A DNA stretch of 64,000 bases from Chloroflexota bacterium (GTDB lineage Bacteria; Chloroflexota; Anaerolineae; Aggregatilineales; Phototrophicaceae), in NCBI GenBank assembly GCA_026708115.1, contig JAPOVL010000027.1, forward strand, positions 36,244-100,243. The letters are read 5' to 3'. The position numbers and the translations under genes are program-made. Positions 1-9,983 of this stretch are shown in pieces; the first letter of the stretch is position 1; each line of letters opens with the position of its first letter. The notes under the pieces were generated by a model. It did not search any database, had not been told where the DNA came from, and saw nothing but the letters and a program-made list of their open reading frames with translations.

Positions 1-1
1 A

Positions 2-661
2 TTGCTGCGCGTCCGCGCCTATTGCGCGGATGGCAAGGCGCAGAGCATCGAAATCGAAAATGTGCCGTCCTTTGCCGACAAGCTGGACGTCAAGCTGGAG
101 CTTGAGGGGCAGGGAACGCTGACTGTCGACACGGCTTATGGGGGGGACAGTTTCGTTCTGGTTGATGCCCGCGCCCTGGGTTTTGCGGTACTGCCGGATG
201 AGGCGCTTGACCTGGCGAAAATGGGACGGCGGATCACCTTGGCTGCGAATGAGCAAATTGGTTTCCAGCATCCTCAACGAGAGGCCTGGAATCATATTTC
301 CTTCTGCCAATTTACGCTGCCGGTGGAGCGAGCGGGGCATGTCTTGTCCGGGCGCAACACCGTGGCGATTGATCCGGGCAAACTGGATCGGTCGCCTTGC
401 GGAACGGGCTGCTCGGCGCGGATGGCCGTATTACACGCGCGGGGGGAAATGGCGCCGGGCGATCACTTCGTGGCGCGCTCGATTATTGGATCCCGATTCG
501 ATTGTCAAATCAATGATGTGACCACTGTCGCCGGCCGCGAAGCGATTATCCCAAGTGTTCGCGGACGGGCCTGGATTACCGGCACGCAGCAACTGATGCT
601 CGATCCGGAGGATCCTTGGCCGCAGGGTTATCGCCTCACCGATACCTGGCCCAAACTTTAA
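2..661 (+). CDS. Proline racemase / hydroxyproline epimerase family protein, 3' part
   Basis: The C-terminal ~219 residues of a PLP-independent proline racemase-family enzyme; the N-terminal part lies outside the window, so the first codon shown is not the real start. Around residues 129-136 there is DRSPCGTG, the second catalytic motif. The Cys is retained, which fits racemases/epimerases; in trans-3-hydroxyproline dehydratases this position is usually Thr. The first catalytic Cys would be upstream and cannot be checked. YGGDSF near residue 46 is also family-typical. In known pathways 4-hydroxyproline epimerase opens hydroxyproline catabolism. Substrate (proline versus hydroxyproline) cannot be decided here. 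About 90 bp of non-coding DNA separates it from the ABC exporter. Confidence 0.85.
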   Translation: MLRVRAYCADGKAQSIEIENVPSFADKLDVKLELEGQGTLTVDTAYGGDSFVLVDARALGFAVLPDEALDLAKMGRRITLAANEQIGFQHPQREAWNHISFCQFTLPVERAGHVLSGRNTVAIDPGKLDRSPCGTGCSARMAVLHARGEMAPGDHFVARSIIGSRFDCQINDVTTVAGREAIIPSVRGRAWITGTQQLMLDPEDPWPQGYRLTDTWPKL

Positions 662-753
662 GTCACTTGAGCGTATCTTCACGCTAAAATGATTTTGCAG
701 CGATCCAATACCTGGAACAAGTTAGGCACAGAGCAAAGATAGGGACCGAATTC

Positions 754-1770
754 ATGGACGCTATGGTTGAGACAAAAGGTCTAGGAAAGACCTTTGTGCG
801 CAAGGACAGTACGCCAATTCATGCGGTAAAAGGGGTGAGTTTCAGCATTCACAGAGGCGAGATTTTCAGCCTGTTAGGTCCCAATGGCGCTGGCAAAACC
901 ACGACTATTTCGATGATAAGCGGCTTGATAGAACCCAGCGAAGGCGATGCTTATATTGGCGGTTACAGCATCAGACAACAGCCTCGACAAGCCAAGCAGC
1001 TTATCGGCGTCGTGCCGCAGGAAATCGCCTTGTATCCCGAATTAACGGCGCGACAGAATCTCTGGTTTTTTGGGCGGATGTATAGTTTGCGCGGTAAAGA
1101 ACTCAGAATGCGCATGGATGAAGTGATCGAGTTTATGGACTTGGAAGAACGCCAGCATGACCGCATAGATACCTTCAGCGGCGGCATGAAACGCCGAGTC
1201 AATATCGGAGTTGGCTTGCTCAATCGTCCGCAGCTTGTTTATATGGATGAGCCAACTGCCGGTGTCGATCCTCAGAATCGGCGCCGGATTCTCGATACGG
1301 TGTTTCGCTTGCGTGACGAGTATCAGATGACAGTGCTTTATACCACACATCTCATGGAAGAGGCGGAAGAACTAAGCGACCGCATTGGCATCATTGATTA
1401 TGGCGAGATTATCGCGCTCGGCACACAAGCCGAGTTGACCGAGCGGATCGGCGCGGAGGACCGTCTTGTTATTGAGGTGAAACGACCATCTGATGAAGAA
1501 ACCTTGTTAGATGCCCTGCGCGCCCATCCGCAGGCAAGCAAAGTCGCGTATCAGGTCGATGATTTGAAGGATGGCGACAGACGCGGCGGCAACACAGTTA
1601 TGCCGGCTGAGGAAGCCGTGTTGACGGTATATTGTCAAAATGGGCGAAAATTGCTGGCGGAAGTTCTCAATATTATCGCGCAGCAGGTTGAAATTAGTTC
1701 AATAGAAGTCCGCCAGCCGGATTTGGAAGCGGTGTTTTTGCATTTGACGGGCCGCGCCTTGCGCGATTGA
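754..1770 (+). CDS. ABC-2 exporter ATP-binding protein (DrrA-like)
   Basis: 338-residue ATPase of an ABC-2 type exporter. Walker A GPNGAGKT lies at residues 42-49, the ABC signature SGGMKRR at 142-148 and Walker B LVYMDEPTAG at 161-170, followed by a switch His in TTHLMEEAEELSDR. The last ~100 residues form the extra C-terminal domain common in DrrA/NatA-type ATPases. The ATG is preceded by AGGGA about 9 bases upstream. Two permease genes follow at 10 and 7 bases, so the three genes form one transport complex with an ATPase dimer and a permease heterodimer. The exported substrate (lipid, drug, peptide or polysaccharide precursor) cannot be inferred. Confidence 0.93.
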   Translation: MDAMVETKGLGKTFVRKDSTPIHAVKGVSFSIHRGEIFSLLGPNGAGKTTTISMISGLIEPSEGDAYIGGYSIRQQPRQAKQLIGVVPQEIALYPELTARQNLWFFGRMYSLRGKELRMRMDEVIEFMDLEERQHDRIDTFSGGMKRRVNIGVGLLNRPQLVYMDEPTAGVDPQNRRRILDTVFRLRDEYQMTVLYTTHLMEEAEELSDRIGIIDYGEIIALGTQAELTERIGAEDRLVIEVKRPSDEETLLDALRAHPQASKVAYQVDDLKDGDRRGGNTVMPAEEAVLTVYCQNGRKLLAEVLNIIAQQVEISSIEVRQPDLEAVFLHLTGRALRD

Positions 1771-1780
1771 GGCGGCTGGT

Positions 1781-3121
1781 ATGGAGAAAATACTCACCAT
1801 CGCCTGGAAAGAACTCTACACTGTCAGCACTGACAGAGTGCTGCTGTTGTTTATGTTGGGGACGCCGCTTGCTATCTCTCTTATCATAGGGCTTGCCTTT
1901 GGCAGCAGCGGCGGGGAACTGACAATTGGAGTGATTTCGGTTGCGATTGTTAATCTCGATCAAGGAGGGGTCGAGGGCAATCTGGGTGAAACGGTTGCGT
2001 CCATTCTGTTGTCGCAACCGATCGCAAGAAGCAACGAAGCCACTTGCCAGCTTTCATCTGAGTCGGCCCCTGCTGAGACGCGGCCCTTGTCCGACTTTCT
2101 GAATGCCAAGCGCTTAGATGATCCGGAGTTGGCGCGGGCCGGGGTTGACGAAGGCATTTATGCGGCTGCCGTCATTATACCGGCAGATTTTACCAGCAAG
2201 GTCAACCCGCCACGAGATCCGTCCTTGCTTGAACAGACACAACTTGAGAAGACCCAAGTTGAAGTTTATGGCAGCGGCGCGTCAGCGATTTCGGCAACAA
2301 TTGTTCGCAGCATCACTGAGACGGTGATTCAGCCTTTTGTGACAGCGAGCGCGGCGATTCGCGGGACTGTACAAACCATCTTCGCCAATCCCCTCAATGC
2401 GATAGAGTTCTTGAACGCAGATGAGAGCGCATTTGCCGGATTTGCCTGTGCCTACAATCCCAATCTGGGCAACATCAGCTTAGAAAGACAGGCGCTAGAT
2501 AAGGTGCAGGCCAGATCGGCTTTTGAGCGGATTTTAGTTCGATTTGGCTCGGCACAGGCGGTCTTTTTCAGTTTGTTTACGGCATGGACAGGGGTGCAGT
2601 CTGTTTATCGGGATCGCAAGACCTGGGTCTTACAGCGGCTGCTAAGTTCGCCCACTTCACGTTGGTCGATTCTTGCCGGCAAGTTGCTGGGTGTCCAGTG
2701 GGTTATTGTTCTGCAGATTCTGCTATTGCTGGTTTTTCTCTCCATTATTGCGAGCGTCAGCAACGGGGCATTCACTTTCCTTTGGGGCAACAATTGGCTG
2801 GCTTTGGTCATGTTGCTTCTGTCCGTTTCGCTGGCGGTATCGGGTGTCGGCGTGTTTGTGGTTGGACTGGCGAGGACCCCGGAACAGGCCACGCTGTTGG
2901 GCACGATGGTTAGTATGGGACTGGCGCTGTTGGGTGGCGCATTCGGCTTCCGGCTGGGCGAGTTTTCCAAGCTGTCGCTGATATTTTGGGGGGTTGATGG
3001 CTTTGAAAGCCTATCCAGCGGGGACACGGCCATTGAACTCAATCTGCTGGTTCTGCTTATTCAAGGTCTAATATTGTTCTCGGTCGGTTCCTGGTTGTTC
3101 AACCGCCGCGTTCAGGTCTAA
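1781..3121 (+). CDS. ABC-2 type permease, subunit 1
   Basis: 446-residue membrane subunit of the exporter encoded with the preceding ATPase. It has one hydrophobic segment near residues 20-42, a long hydrophilic loop to about residue 245, then about five closely spaced membrane segments to the C terminus, which is the ABC2_membrane_3 layout. The sequence VYRDRKTWVLQRLLSSP just before the membrane block matches the conserved cytoplasmic coupling region of this family. GAGGCGG precedes the ATG. It probably pairs with the next, related gene; the two share the RD(R)KxWxLQR motif and are likely old duplicates. Confidence 0.88.
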   Translation: MEKILTIAWKELYTVSTDRVLLLFMLGTPLAISLIIGLAFGSSGGELTIGVISVAIVNLDQGGVEGNLGETVASILLSQPIARSNEATCQLSSESAPAETRPLSDFLNAKRLDDPELARAGVDEGIYAAAVIIPADFTSKVNPPRDPSLLEQTQLEKTQVEVYGSGASAISATIVRSITETVIQPFVTASAAIRGTVQTIFANPLNAIEFLNADESAFAGFACAYNPNLGNISLERQALDKVQARSAFERILVRFGSAQAVFFSLFTAWTGVQSVYRDRKTWVLQRLLSSPTSRWSILAGKLLGVQWVIVLQILLLLVFLSIIASVSNGAFTFLWGNNWLALVMLLLSVSLAVSGVGVFVVGLARTPEQATLLGTMVSMGLALLGGAFGFRLGEFSKLSLIFWGVDGFESLSSGDTAIELNLLVLLIQGLILFSVGSWLFNRRVQV

Positions 3122-3128
3122 GAGACTT

Positions 3129-4307
3129 ATGGACAAGATATTCGTCATTGCATTTAACGACTTGCGGATTTACCTGTCGCAGCGAGGCAACCTGATCAGC
3201 TTAACCGCCATACCCATTGTATTGGCGGCGGTATTTGGACTAAGCAGTGCGCCACGTGGCGGATCTATTGCCGTTGACTTCATCGATCAGGACAATACAC
3301 CGGCTTCGCAAGCGCTTGTAGACGCTTTGCTGGCGACCAATGACGCTTTTGTTCGGGGTAGCGAGGTTGAAAATATCGAGTCGGCGAGGACACGCGTCGG
3401 CGAGGGGACCGCCTCGGCAGCAATTGTCATTCCACAGGGCTTTGCACAGGCTTTGCAGACCTTCGAGGCGTTGCCCATTCTGTATTTTAGTCGCGAAGAC
3501 AGCTTCGGCGATCCCATTCAGCATAGTGTCAACACAGTCATCAGTCAATTGAACAGTTCGATTATTGCAGCACGCGCCGGCGAGCTTGTTCTCAATGCGC
3601 TGGATATTGAAGCCGAGAGCGGCGCGCTTTATGCCCGCGCCCAAGACCTGCTGGCGCAAGAATTGGTGGTTTATGATTTGCGGCTGAGCAATAGCGAAGG
3701 CGACTTGCAACCCGGCGAGGGCTTCGGACAATCCGTGCCCGGCTTGGGAGCGATGTTTGTGATGTTTACGGTCTTGGGCGGGATGGCGACGCTGCTGCGC
3801 GATCGTCAAAACTGGACCCTGCAGCGCGTCATCGTCATGCCAGTATCACGGGCACAGGTGCTGGGAGGCAAAATCCTGAGCCTCTTTATCTTAGGGATGA
3901 TACAATATCTCATCTTGTTCGGATTTGGCGGGTTGATGGGCTTAGAGATTGGCTCGCGGATTGTCCTGCTGGTGTTTGTCATGGCTGCCTTTGCCTTGTG
4001 TATTACAGCTTTGACCTTTGCTATTGCCAGTTCCATCGGTTCGGAAGGGCAAGCTATCTACTTGGCAAATTTGTTATCGGTCACGTTGGCGGCGCTTGGC
4101 GGCGGCTGGTGGCCGCTGGAGGTTGTGCCGCCGTTTATGCAAACGCTCGGTCATATTTCGCCGGTGGCCTGGGTAATGGACGGTTTCAATACGCTCATTT
4201 ACTTTGATGGGGGGTTGATGGATATCCTGCCTTATGTCAGTGTGCTGTTTGGCTCGTCCATCGTGTTGTTTGCGATTGGGATAAGACGCTTTCGGATAGT
4301 CAACTGA
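3129..4307 (+). CDS. ABC-2 type permease, subunit 2
   Basis: 392-residue paralogue of the preceding permease. It has an N-terminal membrane segment at about residues 18-38, an extracytoplasmic loop of ~190 residues, then the coupling motif LLRDRQNWTLQRVIVMP and about five C-terminal membrane segments. The sequence LGGGWWPLEVVPPFMQ within the last third is the conserved ABC2_membrane amphipathic region. It starts 7 bases after the previous stop, so translation is probably coupled. It ends convergently with the GH127 gene (33 bases apart). No substrate can be assigned. Confidence 0.88.
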   Translation: MDKIFVIAFNDLRIYLSQRGNLISLTAIPIVLAAVFGLSSAPRGGSIAVDFIDQDNTPASQALVDALLATNDAFVRGSEVENIESARTRVGEGTASAAIVIPQGFAQALQTFEALPILYFSREDSFGDPIQHSVNTVISQLNSSIIAARAGELVLNALDIEAESGALYARAQDLLAQELVVYDLRLSNSEGDLQPGEGFGQSVPGLGAMFVMFTVLGGMATLLRDRQNWTLQRVIVMPVSRAQVLGGKILSLFILGMIQYLILFGFGGLMGLEIGSRIVLLVFVMAAFALCITALTFAIASSIGSEGQAIYLANLLSVTLAALGGGWWPLEVVPPFMQTLGHISPVAWVMDGFNTLIYFDGGLMDILPYVSVLFGSSIVLFAIGIRRFRIVN

Positions 4308-4340
4308 AACTATCAATCCACAGGAAAGACTTGCCCATAT

Positions 4341-6230
4341 CTATCGTCGGTTTAGCCAAACGGTCATCTGACCTTCGCTGCGATGTCCCCAGGCGTAATA
4401 CGGGATCGCGGTGAATCTGACGGCGTTCCCGCGGGCATCGAGGGCATTGCCCTGAACTAATGTGACGCCGCCGAGCAAATCTGGCGCATGCTCGGCGCGC
4501 AATTGCGCGGCGTCATCCAGCGCCAGATCAAGCACGGGGGCATCGTTGTCCGCCGCTTCCAGCGCATAGACGAGCGGTCCGCGTTCCAGCGCCACTTTGC
4601 CTTGCAACTCGGCTACTGCAGGATGGGCGACAACAGTGCGAACCTTCATTGGCAGGTTCAAGCGGACACGGGTCCTGCCCTCCCAGACGCGAGAGACCGT
4701 CGCGTAACCATTTTGAATCTCTAGAGGCGTTGCTTGGTCGGCGACGGACAAACCAGGCACATCGGCGGACTCGTCGAGGTAGCGATAGAGATCGCTGGGC
4801 AGTGGATTTCCAGTCGGGAAAGACTGGGCAAAAGACGGGATGCGCAGCTTGAGGGCAAAGGCAGTGGGCCGCGAGACGGCGATATCGAATTGGACCGCGC
4901 CGTCCCAGGGATAATCTGTGGTCTGCGCGATGCTGAGGTCTGCGCCGCCCAGACTGAATGCCGCCTCGCCGCCCACATAGAGATTGACATAAAGCGCTTG
5001 ATCGCGTAGTCCGTAGATGTAGCCGGAAAGAGAAGGCAGCAGCCGCACGACGTTCGTCGGACAGCAAGATGTTTGGTACCAGGGCTGACGGCTCATGGCG
5101 CGTTCCCGATTGAAAGGGTATTCGCCGTCGCAGGCCAGGGGATTCACGTAGTAGAAGGAAGTCCCGTCCATACCGACGCCGGAAAGGAATCCGTTGTACA
5201 AGGCGCGTTCCAGGACATCAACATATTTGGCCTCGCCGGTCAACAGGGAGAGGCGATGGTTCCAGAGGATGTTGGCTTGGGCGGCGCAGGTTTCGTTGTA
5301 GGCGGTCAAGTTCGGCAACTCATAGTTATCGCCGAAGGCTTCGCCCTCGTGGCGAGCGCCGATGCCGCCGGTCAACGCCAGTTTCTTGCCGACAACATTT
5401 TCCCAGAGGGCAGTCACAGCCGATGCATAGGCGGCATCAGCGGTTAATGCCGCAATATCAGTCATGCCGGCATAGAGATAACCCGCGCGGACGGCGTGGC
5501 CAACCGCTTCGCTTTGTTCGGTCACGGGCAAGTGATCCTGGCAGATGGCACCGTAGAGCTCCCGGCCATTGGTGCGGCCTCGTTCATCCAGGAAGAATCT
5601 CGCCAGCTTCAGGTAGCGTAGTTCGCCGGTGACGCGGTAAAGCCGGATCAAGCCAATCTCGATCTCCTGGTGCCCGGGAACATCCCGCAGTTTGTCGCGG
5701 CCGAAAACCGAGTCAATCAGATCGGCGTTTTTGAGCGCGACATCGAGGAATTTGCGCTTGCCAGTGGCTTGGTAATAGGCGACTGCGGCCTCGTACATGT
5801 GGCCGATATTGTATAATTCGTGATTGACCGCCAGGTTGGACCAGCGCTGGGCGCCGCAGCGCTGGTCGATGTTGACGGGGTCGATGGTGCGCGCAGTATA
5901 GAGATAGCCGTCGTCTTCCTGAGCAGCGGCGAACTTGTCGATCAGATCGTCGACGTAAGATTCCATCTCGCTGTTCGGCGCGATCTGCAGGGCATAGGCG
6001 GTGCCTTCCACCACTTTGAAGACATCGGAATCGTTGTAGAAAATGCCTTGGTGCGGACCACCCATCAGACCGCCTGCTTTGGCGAAATTGTCGATACGCC
6101 CGGTTTCTTCGCATTTTTCGAAGTCGTAGGGGATGGTGACGTTCACGGCCGTATCAATACGGGGTTTCCAGAAATCGTCTTGTATCTTCACGCTGGCAAA
6201 GGGCGCCGGCGTGATGGGATAGTCGCTCAT
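4341..6230 (-). CDS. GH127 family beta-L-arabinofuranosidase (DUF1680)
   Basis: 629 residues, the full family length. In the Bifidobacterium enzyme HypBA1 the zinc site and catalytic residues are Glu322, Glu338, Cys340, Cys417 and Cys418. Here Glu297, Glu313, Cys315, Cys389 and Cys390 occur with matching spacing (offset 25, then 28), so the cysteine-nucleophile chemistry appears intact. The family releases terminal beta-L-arabinofuranose from glycoproteins or oligosaccharides. No signal peptide is seen, so the enzyme is probably cytosolic and acts on imported oligosaccharides. The start overlaps the previous gene's stop by ATGA. It is the last gene of the SBP-permease-permease-GH127-GH127 operon. 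Confidence 0.92.
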   Translation of the reverse strand: MSDYPITPAPFASVKIQDDFWKPRIDTAVNVTIPYDFEKCEETGRIDNFAKAGGLMGGPHQGIFYNDSDVFKVVEGTAYALQIAPNSEMESYVDDLIDKFAAAQEDDGYLYTARTIDPVNIDQRCGAQRWSNLAVNHELYNIGHMYEAAVAYYQATGKRKFLDVALKNADLIDSVFGRDKLRDVPGHQEIEIGLIRLYRVTGELRYLKLARFFLDERGRTNGRELYGAICQDHLPVTEQSEAVGHAVRAGYLYAGMTDIAALTADAAYASAVTALWENVVGKKLALTGGIGARHEGEAFGDNYELPNLTAYNETCAAQANILWNHRLSLLTGEAKYVDVLERALYNGFLSGVGMDGTSFYYVNPLACDGEYPFNRERAMSRQPWYQTSCCPTNVVRLLPSLSGYIYGLRDQALYVNLYVGGEAAFSLGGADLSIAQTTDYPWDGAVQFDIAVSRPTAFALKLRIPSFAQSFPTGNPLPSDLYRYLDESADVPGLSVADQATPLEIQNGYATVSRVWEGRTRVRLNLPMKVRTVVAHPAVAELQGKVALERGPLVYALEAADNDAPVLDLALDDAAQLRAEHAPDLLGGVTLVQGNALDARGNAVRFTAIPYYAWGHRSEGQMTVWLNRR

Positions 6231-8122
6231 GCTTCATCCTCTTCGTTCTGCGCAATTGGAAAGGCCGCGATTCTCAGTTGAGTCGAACCATAGGGAATCA
6301 GCGTGAGCTGCTCGGTTGCCTGGCTGGCAGGATGGGGACCCACGTCAATATCGGCGGCGGAATTGTCTTTCAGTGTCCAGTCAGGCAGGCGCTTTGCCTT
6401 CACGGTCAATGAGACAGGAGGCTGATCCGTGACGAAGGGCATTCGTGAAGGCGCCGCTTCGGTCACTTCCAGACCGGCGAGCACGGTATCGTCATCGGGT
6501 ATCAAGCCGTAATTCCAGGGCGATTTGGGATATATCTCCCAATCGGCATGGGGGCGTTCTCCGGCGATCTGCCGCCATTCTTCGTCAATGCGCGAGCCAA
6601 AAAGCAGCGGACCGCGATAGACGGATAGCAAGCCCTTGTGCCCTTCACTCAGGCGAACGTCCATTGGCAGCTTAAGCGTGACGCTGTCGCCCGATTGCCA
6701 AGTTCTTCTCAATATGTGGAAGTTGCCCGGGCAGCGCAGCGCGGATGTCTGGCCGCAGACGGTCAGCGCCGCTTCCTGCGCCCAATCCGGGATGCGCAGT
6801 CTCAGGTCAAATTCGCAGGGGGCGTCCAAGTCGAAGGCAAAATGGATATCTCCATTGAAGGGATAATCGGTCGTTTCGGTTACTGTGATGGGGACGCCGT
6901 CGGCGACGGTCGTCTTGACTTGGCAGGGCGCATAGGCGACCGCCGCCAGCCCGCCGTCGGGCGTCGCCATGAAAAGAGACTTGGTGAATTTGGGCCAGGC
7001 CTGGTGCATGTTGGCGGTGCAGCAGCCGAAGTGCGGCTCCAAGCCGAAGATATTGGAGTCGTCGCTGTTGTCTGTCCAGTTGCGTTCCGCGACAGTCGCC
7101 AGCACTTGATTGACCTGCTGGTCGTATTGATGCGCCCACATGTCGGGCGTGAAAGTGGCGGGGAAGGCATTGAAGGCGACGCGTTCCAGTTGGTCGCCGA
7201 AGAAGGGATCGCCCAGAATGCGCATCAGCTCTTCCAGCGAGAACATGAACTCGCCGACGGCGCAGAGCTCGCTGCCGCTGACCGGCGCCGTGCCATTGAG
7301 ATGTTCGTCGCAACTGAAGATGCCATTGGGCTGACCGTGGCGCCGCATCAGATTCTCGATGCCCAGGCGGGACGCCATTTGATGCCAAGGTTTGCCGGTT
7401 TGCACGTAGAAGACGCCGCCGGCTTTGACCCCCATGGCATTGTTGGGGCCGTGGGTCATCATCCCGTGATTCCACTCTTCCAGCAGCAGGATGTGGCGCA
7501 GGCTGTAGTTGGCTTGCAAGTCGGGCCAATCGAGCGTGCTGTCAATGAGCAGCTGGGCCAAGTCCAACAGGAATCCGTCTCCAGTGATGTTGTAGAGCCA
7601 ATGCACGGCCAGCACGTTGTCCATGGCCCGGGCCCAGGCCCACAGATACAGCGGACGCACAGGCAGGGCGCGCAGTTGATAGCGGAAGTATGCCGTCATT
7701 AGCTGCAGGGCTCGTCCGTCTTCGCTGGCTTCATAGTGCATCATAAGCACTTTGAGCACAATCATGCGCGGCCACCAGTCGGGATCGCGGGTGCCGAAGA
7801 AGCCGCGTTCGTCCTGGCTGTTCAGCGTCCATTCGATCCAGGGCTCGACTTTGTTCAGCAGGCGCTCGTCGTCGAGCAGGTGGGCGAGGGGCAGCAAGCC
7901 GTCGAGATAATAGGGACCGCGCTCCCAGGATTCGCCGTCGCCGCCTAGCCAGCCGCTGTCGGGACCGAGCGAGGGCCAGAATTCGTCGAGGTGGCCGCTG
8001 AGACCATCCGCTTGCACGCGTAGCTGATTCAGCAGCCAGCCGCGAGGCTTGACGGCGCCGAGCGGCAGGGCTTGAAAGGCGGCCGGATAGAGGGGTTCGC
8101 GATTCGAGGGAAGTTTGTCCAT
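6227..8122 (-). CDS. Second GH127-like glycoside hydrolase (DUF1680)
   Basis: 631 residues from the ATG at 8122 (AAAGG seven bases upstream); a TTG 15 bases earlier is less likely. It is an (alpha/alpha)6-barrel DUF1680 protein only distantly related to its downstream neighbour. SGSELC and FGCCTAN preserve the Glu-x-Cys and Cys-Cys metal/catalytic motifs, so it should be a Zn-dependent furanosidase using Cys as nucleophile. A candidate acid/base Glu sits in CDEHLNG, 12 residues before the Glu-x-Cys motif, rather than 16 as in the first GH127. No signal peptide. The two enzymes may act on different linkages (GH127 versus GH146 or a sister group). Confidence 0.85.
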   Translation of the reverse strand: MDKLPSNREPLYPAAFQALPLGAVKPRGWLLNQLRVQADGLSGHLDEFWPSLGPDSGWLGGDGESWERGPYYLDGLLPLAHLLDDERLLNKVEPWIEWTLNSQDERGFFGTRDPDWWPRMIVLKVLMMHYEASEDGRALQLMTAYFRYQLRALPVRPLYLWAWARAMDNVLAVHWLYNITGDGFLLDLAQLLIDSTLDWPDLQANYSLRHILLLEEWNHGMMTHGPNNAMGVKAGGVFYVQTGKPWHQMASRLGIENLMRRHGQPNGIFSCDEHLNGTAPVSGSELCAVGEFMFSLEELMRILGDPFFGDQLERVAFNAFPATFTPDMWAHQYDQQVNQVLATVAERNWTDNSDDSNIFGLEPHFGCCTANMHQAWPKFTKSLFMATPDGGLAAVAYAPCQVKTTVADGVPITVTETTDYPFNGDIHFAFDLDAPCEFDLRLRIPDWAQEAALTVCGQTSALRCPGNFHILRRTWQSGDSVTLKLPMDVRLSEGHKGLLSVYRGPLLFGSRIDEEWRQIAGERPHADWEIYPKSPWNYGLIPDDDTVLAGLEVTEAAPSRMPFVTDQPPVSLTVKAKRLPDWTLKDNSAADIDVGPHPASQATEQLTLIPYGSTQLRIAAFPIAQNEEDEA

Positions 8123-8147
8123 GAGCAGCCTTTGCAATTGCAGATCG

Positions 8148-9047
8148 TCAATTCTTGACGGCGCCGCCCATCAAACCGTCCATGTAGTAACGTTGCAGCG
8201 CCAGGAAAATGGCCAGGCTGGGGATGATGGAGACGATGACACCCGCTTGCAAGGCGCCCCAATTGACATCGCCCCAGATACCGTAACGAACGGTGGTGAG
8301 AAAAACGGGCAAGGTAAACTTGTCTTGATCGGACATGAAAATCAAGGCGGCCAGGAATTCATTCCAGGAATTGATAAAGGCGTAGATGGCGACCGTGACG
8401 ATGCCGGGCAGCACGAGCCGCAGCATGAGACGATAGAGAATGCTAATTGAACTGCAGCCATCCAGCAGCGCCGATTCTTCGATTTCCTGCGGCACTGCCA
8501 GAAAGCTGTTGCGCATCAAGAATATGCCAAAGGGCAACTGAAAAGTTATGTAGACGAGCGCGAGGCCGAACAAGGTGTCGTGCAAATCGACTTGAACGAT
8601 CATGACAAATAGCGGAATCAAGATAGATTGGAAGGGGATCATCAGCGTGGAAAGCACCATAACGAAGAGCACATTCTTGCCGGGAAAGTTGAAGCGCGCG
8701 AAGCCGTAGCCGCCGAGCGTGCTCAATACGATGCTGCCCAGGACTGTAATCAGCGCGACGACCGTGCTGTTGTAGACATGCTGCGCGATCCCGATTTTGC
8801 CGTAGGTTGTGAGTTCCTCGTAGTTTTTCAGCGAGATTTCGCTCGGCAGATAGGTCGGCGGCACGGCCAGGGCCTCGGACGGCAATTTGATCGAGTTGAT
8901 GAATGACCAGGCGATGGGGAACAGGAAGAGCAATGCCAGGACAAGCAAAATTACGTAGCGCAGGGCCAGCAGCGCGCGGCGGCGCATGCGTCGCAATTCT
9001 TGCTGGGAATGCCCGGACGGGTTCGGCCGCAATGATGTAGCCGCCAT
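8148..9047 (-). CDS. Carbohydrate ABC transporter permease (MalG-like, CUT1)
   Basis: 299 residues with a basic N terminus, about six membrane segments and the EAA coupling loop EIEESALLDG characteristic of MalG-type subunits. It abuts the stop of the MalF-like gene with no spacer, and 25 bases separate it from the GH127 gene downstream. With the MalF-like subunit and the SBP it should import an oligosaccharide, by context probably arabinofuranoside. No MsmX/MalK-type ATPase is encoded in the operon or elsewhere in the window, so a shared ATPase elsewhere in the genome is needed. Confidence 0.92.
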   Translation of the reverse strand: MAATSLRPNPSGHSQQELRRMRRRALLALRYVILLVLALLFLFPIAWSFINSIKLPSEALAVPPTYLPSEISLKNYEELTTYGKIGIAQHVYNSTVVALITVLGSIVLSTLGGYGFARFNFPGKNVLFVMVLSTLMIPFQSILIPLFVMIVQVDLHDTLFGLALVYITFQLPFGIFLMRNSFLAVPQEIEESALLDGCSSISILYRLMLRLVLPGIVTVAIYAFINSWNEFLAALIFMSDQDKFTLPVFLTTVRYGIWGDVNWGALQAGVIVSIIPSLAIFLALQRYYMDGLMGGAVKN

Positions 9048-9947
9048 CTATTCCTTTTCCCTTAAGACATATAATTGCAAGCCGGTCAGCGCGACCAGGA
9101 TGGCAAGCAGGACAATAGACATGGCCGCGCCGTAGCCCATCTTGAAATAAGTGAAAGAGTTGTTGAATATCCAAAAGACAATGGAAATGGTGCTGTTCCG
9201 CGGACCGCCGCGCGTCATAATGTAGAACTGGTCAAATGACAGGACAGAGCCGATGACGGACAGGATCAAAGCGAGAGCGATGGTGCGGCGCATAAGCGGC
9301 AAGGTGATGTAAAAGAGCTTCCGGAAATACCCGGCGCCATCGACCTCGGCCGATTCGTAAAGTTCGTCGGGGATGGCCTGCAAGCCCGCCAGGAGCAGGA
9401 TCATGGTGAAACCCACCGTCTTCCACACGACAGACAGAATGATGACGTTCATGGCGGTATTGGGTCTGCCCAGGAAGAGTTGCGCCTTGGGGACCAGGTG
9501 AAAATCCAGCAAGATCTTGTTGAAGATGCCGATGCGATCGTCGAGCATCCAGGTCCAGAGCAGGCTCGAGACGCCTAAGCCGATCACAACCGGCAGGAAG
9601 AAGATGGTGCGAAAGATGCCGATATAGGGGATATTGTGGCGGACCAATGAAGCGAGAATGAAGCCGAGAATGAAGATAGGCGGCGTGACCAGGGCGGTAT
9701 AGCGAAATGTGAAATCGAGGCTCTTGAGATACTGTCGGTCTTTGGACAGTTCCTGGTAGTTCTCCAAGCCAGTGTAGGCGCGTTCTCCGAAGAGCGGCCA
9801 GTCATGAAATGACATGTAGACCGTCATGATAAGCGGAATGATGAAAAAGACCGTCACAAATGCGACAGTCGGCATGACAAAGAGCAGGCCGGTCAGCTTG
9901 CGGCGCTGAGTCCAACTGAGATTCAAGAGCAGGGCCTGATTAATCAA
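9048..9947 (-). CDS. Carbohydrate ABC transporter permease (MalF/UgpA-like, CUT1)
   Basis: 299 residues with about six membrane segments. The EAA loop ELYESAEVDGAGYFRK marks a sugar permease. The conserved motif DQFYIMTRGGPRNST near the C terminus is typical of UgpA/MalF. The start used is a TTG at 9947; no strong ribosome binding site is visible, and an internal start some residues downstream cannot be excluded. It lies 138 bases after the SBP gene, with a hairpin in between. It pairs with the MalG-like gene that follows. Confidence 0.88.
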   Translation of the reverse strand: MINQALLLNLSWTQRRKLTGLLFVMPTVAFVTVFFIIPLIMTVYMSFHDWPLFGERAYTGLENYQELSKDRQYLKSLDFTFRYTALVTPPIFILGFILASLVRHNIPYIGIFRTIFFLPVVIGLGVSSLLWTWMLDDRIGIFNKILLDFHLVPKAQLFLGRPNTAMNVIILSVVWKTVGFTMILLLAGLQAIPDELYESAEVDGAGYFRKLFYITLPLMRRTIALALILSVIGSVLSFDQFYIMTRGGPRNSTISIVFWIFNNSFTYFKMGYGAAMSIVLLAILVALTGLQLYVLREKE

Positions 9948-9983
9948 AGGGTGACGCTTTCACAAGTCGCAGTCGCCGAGAGT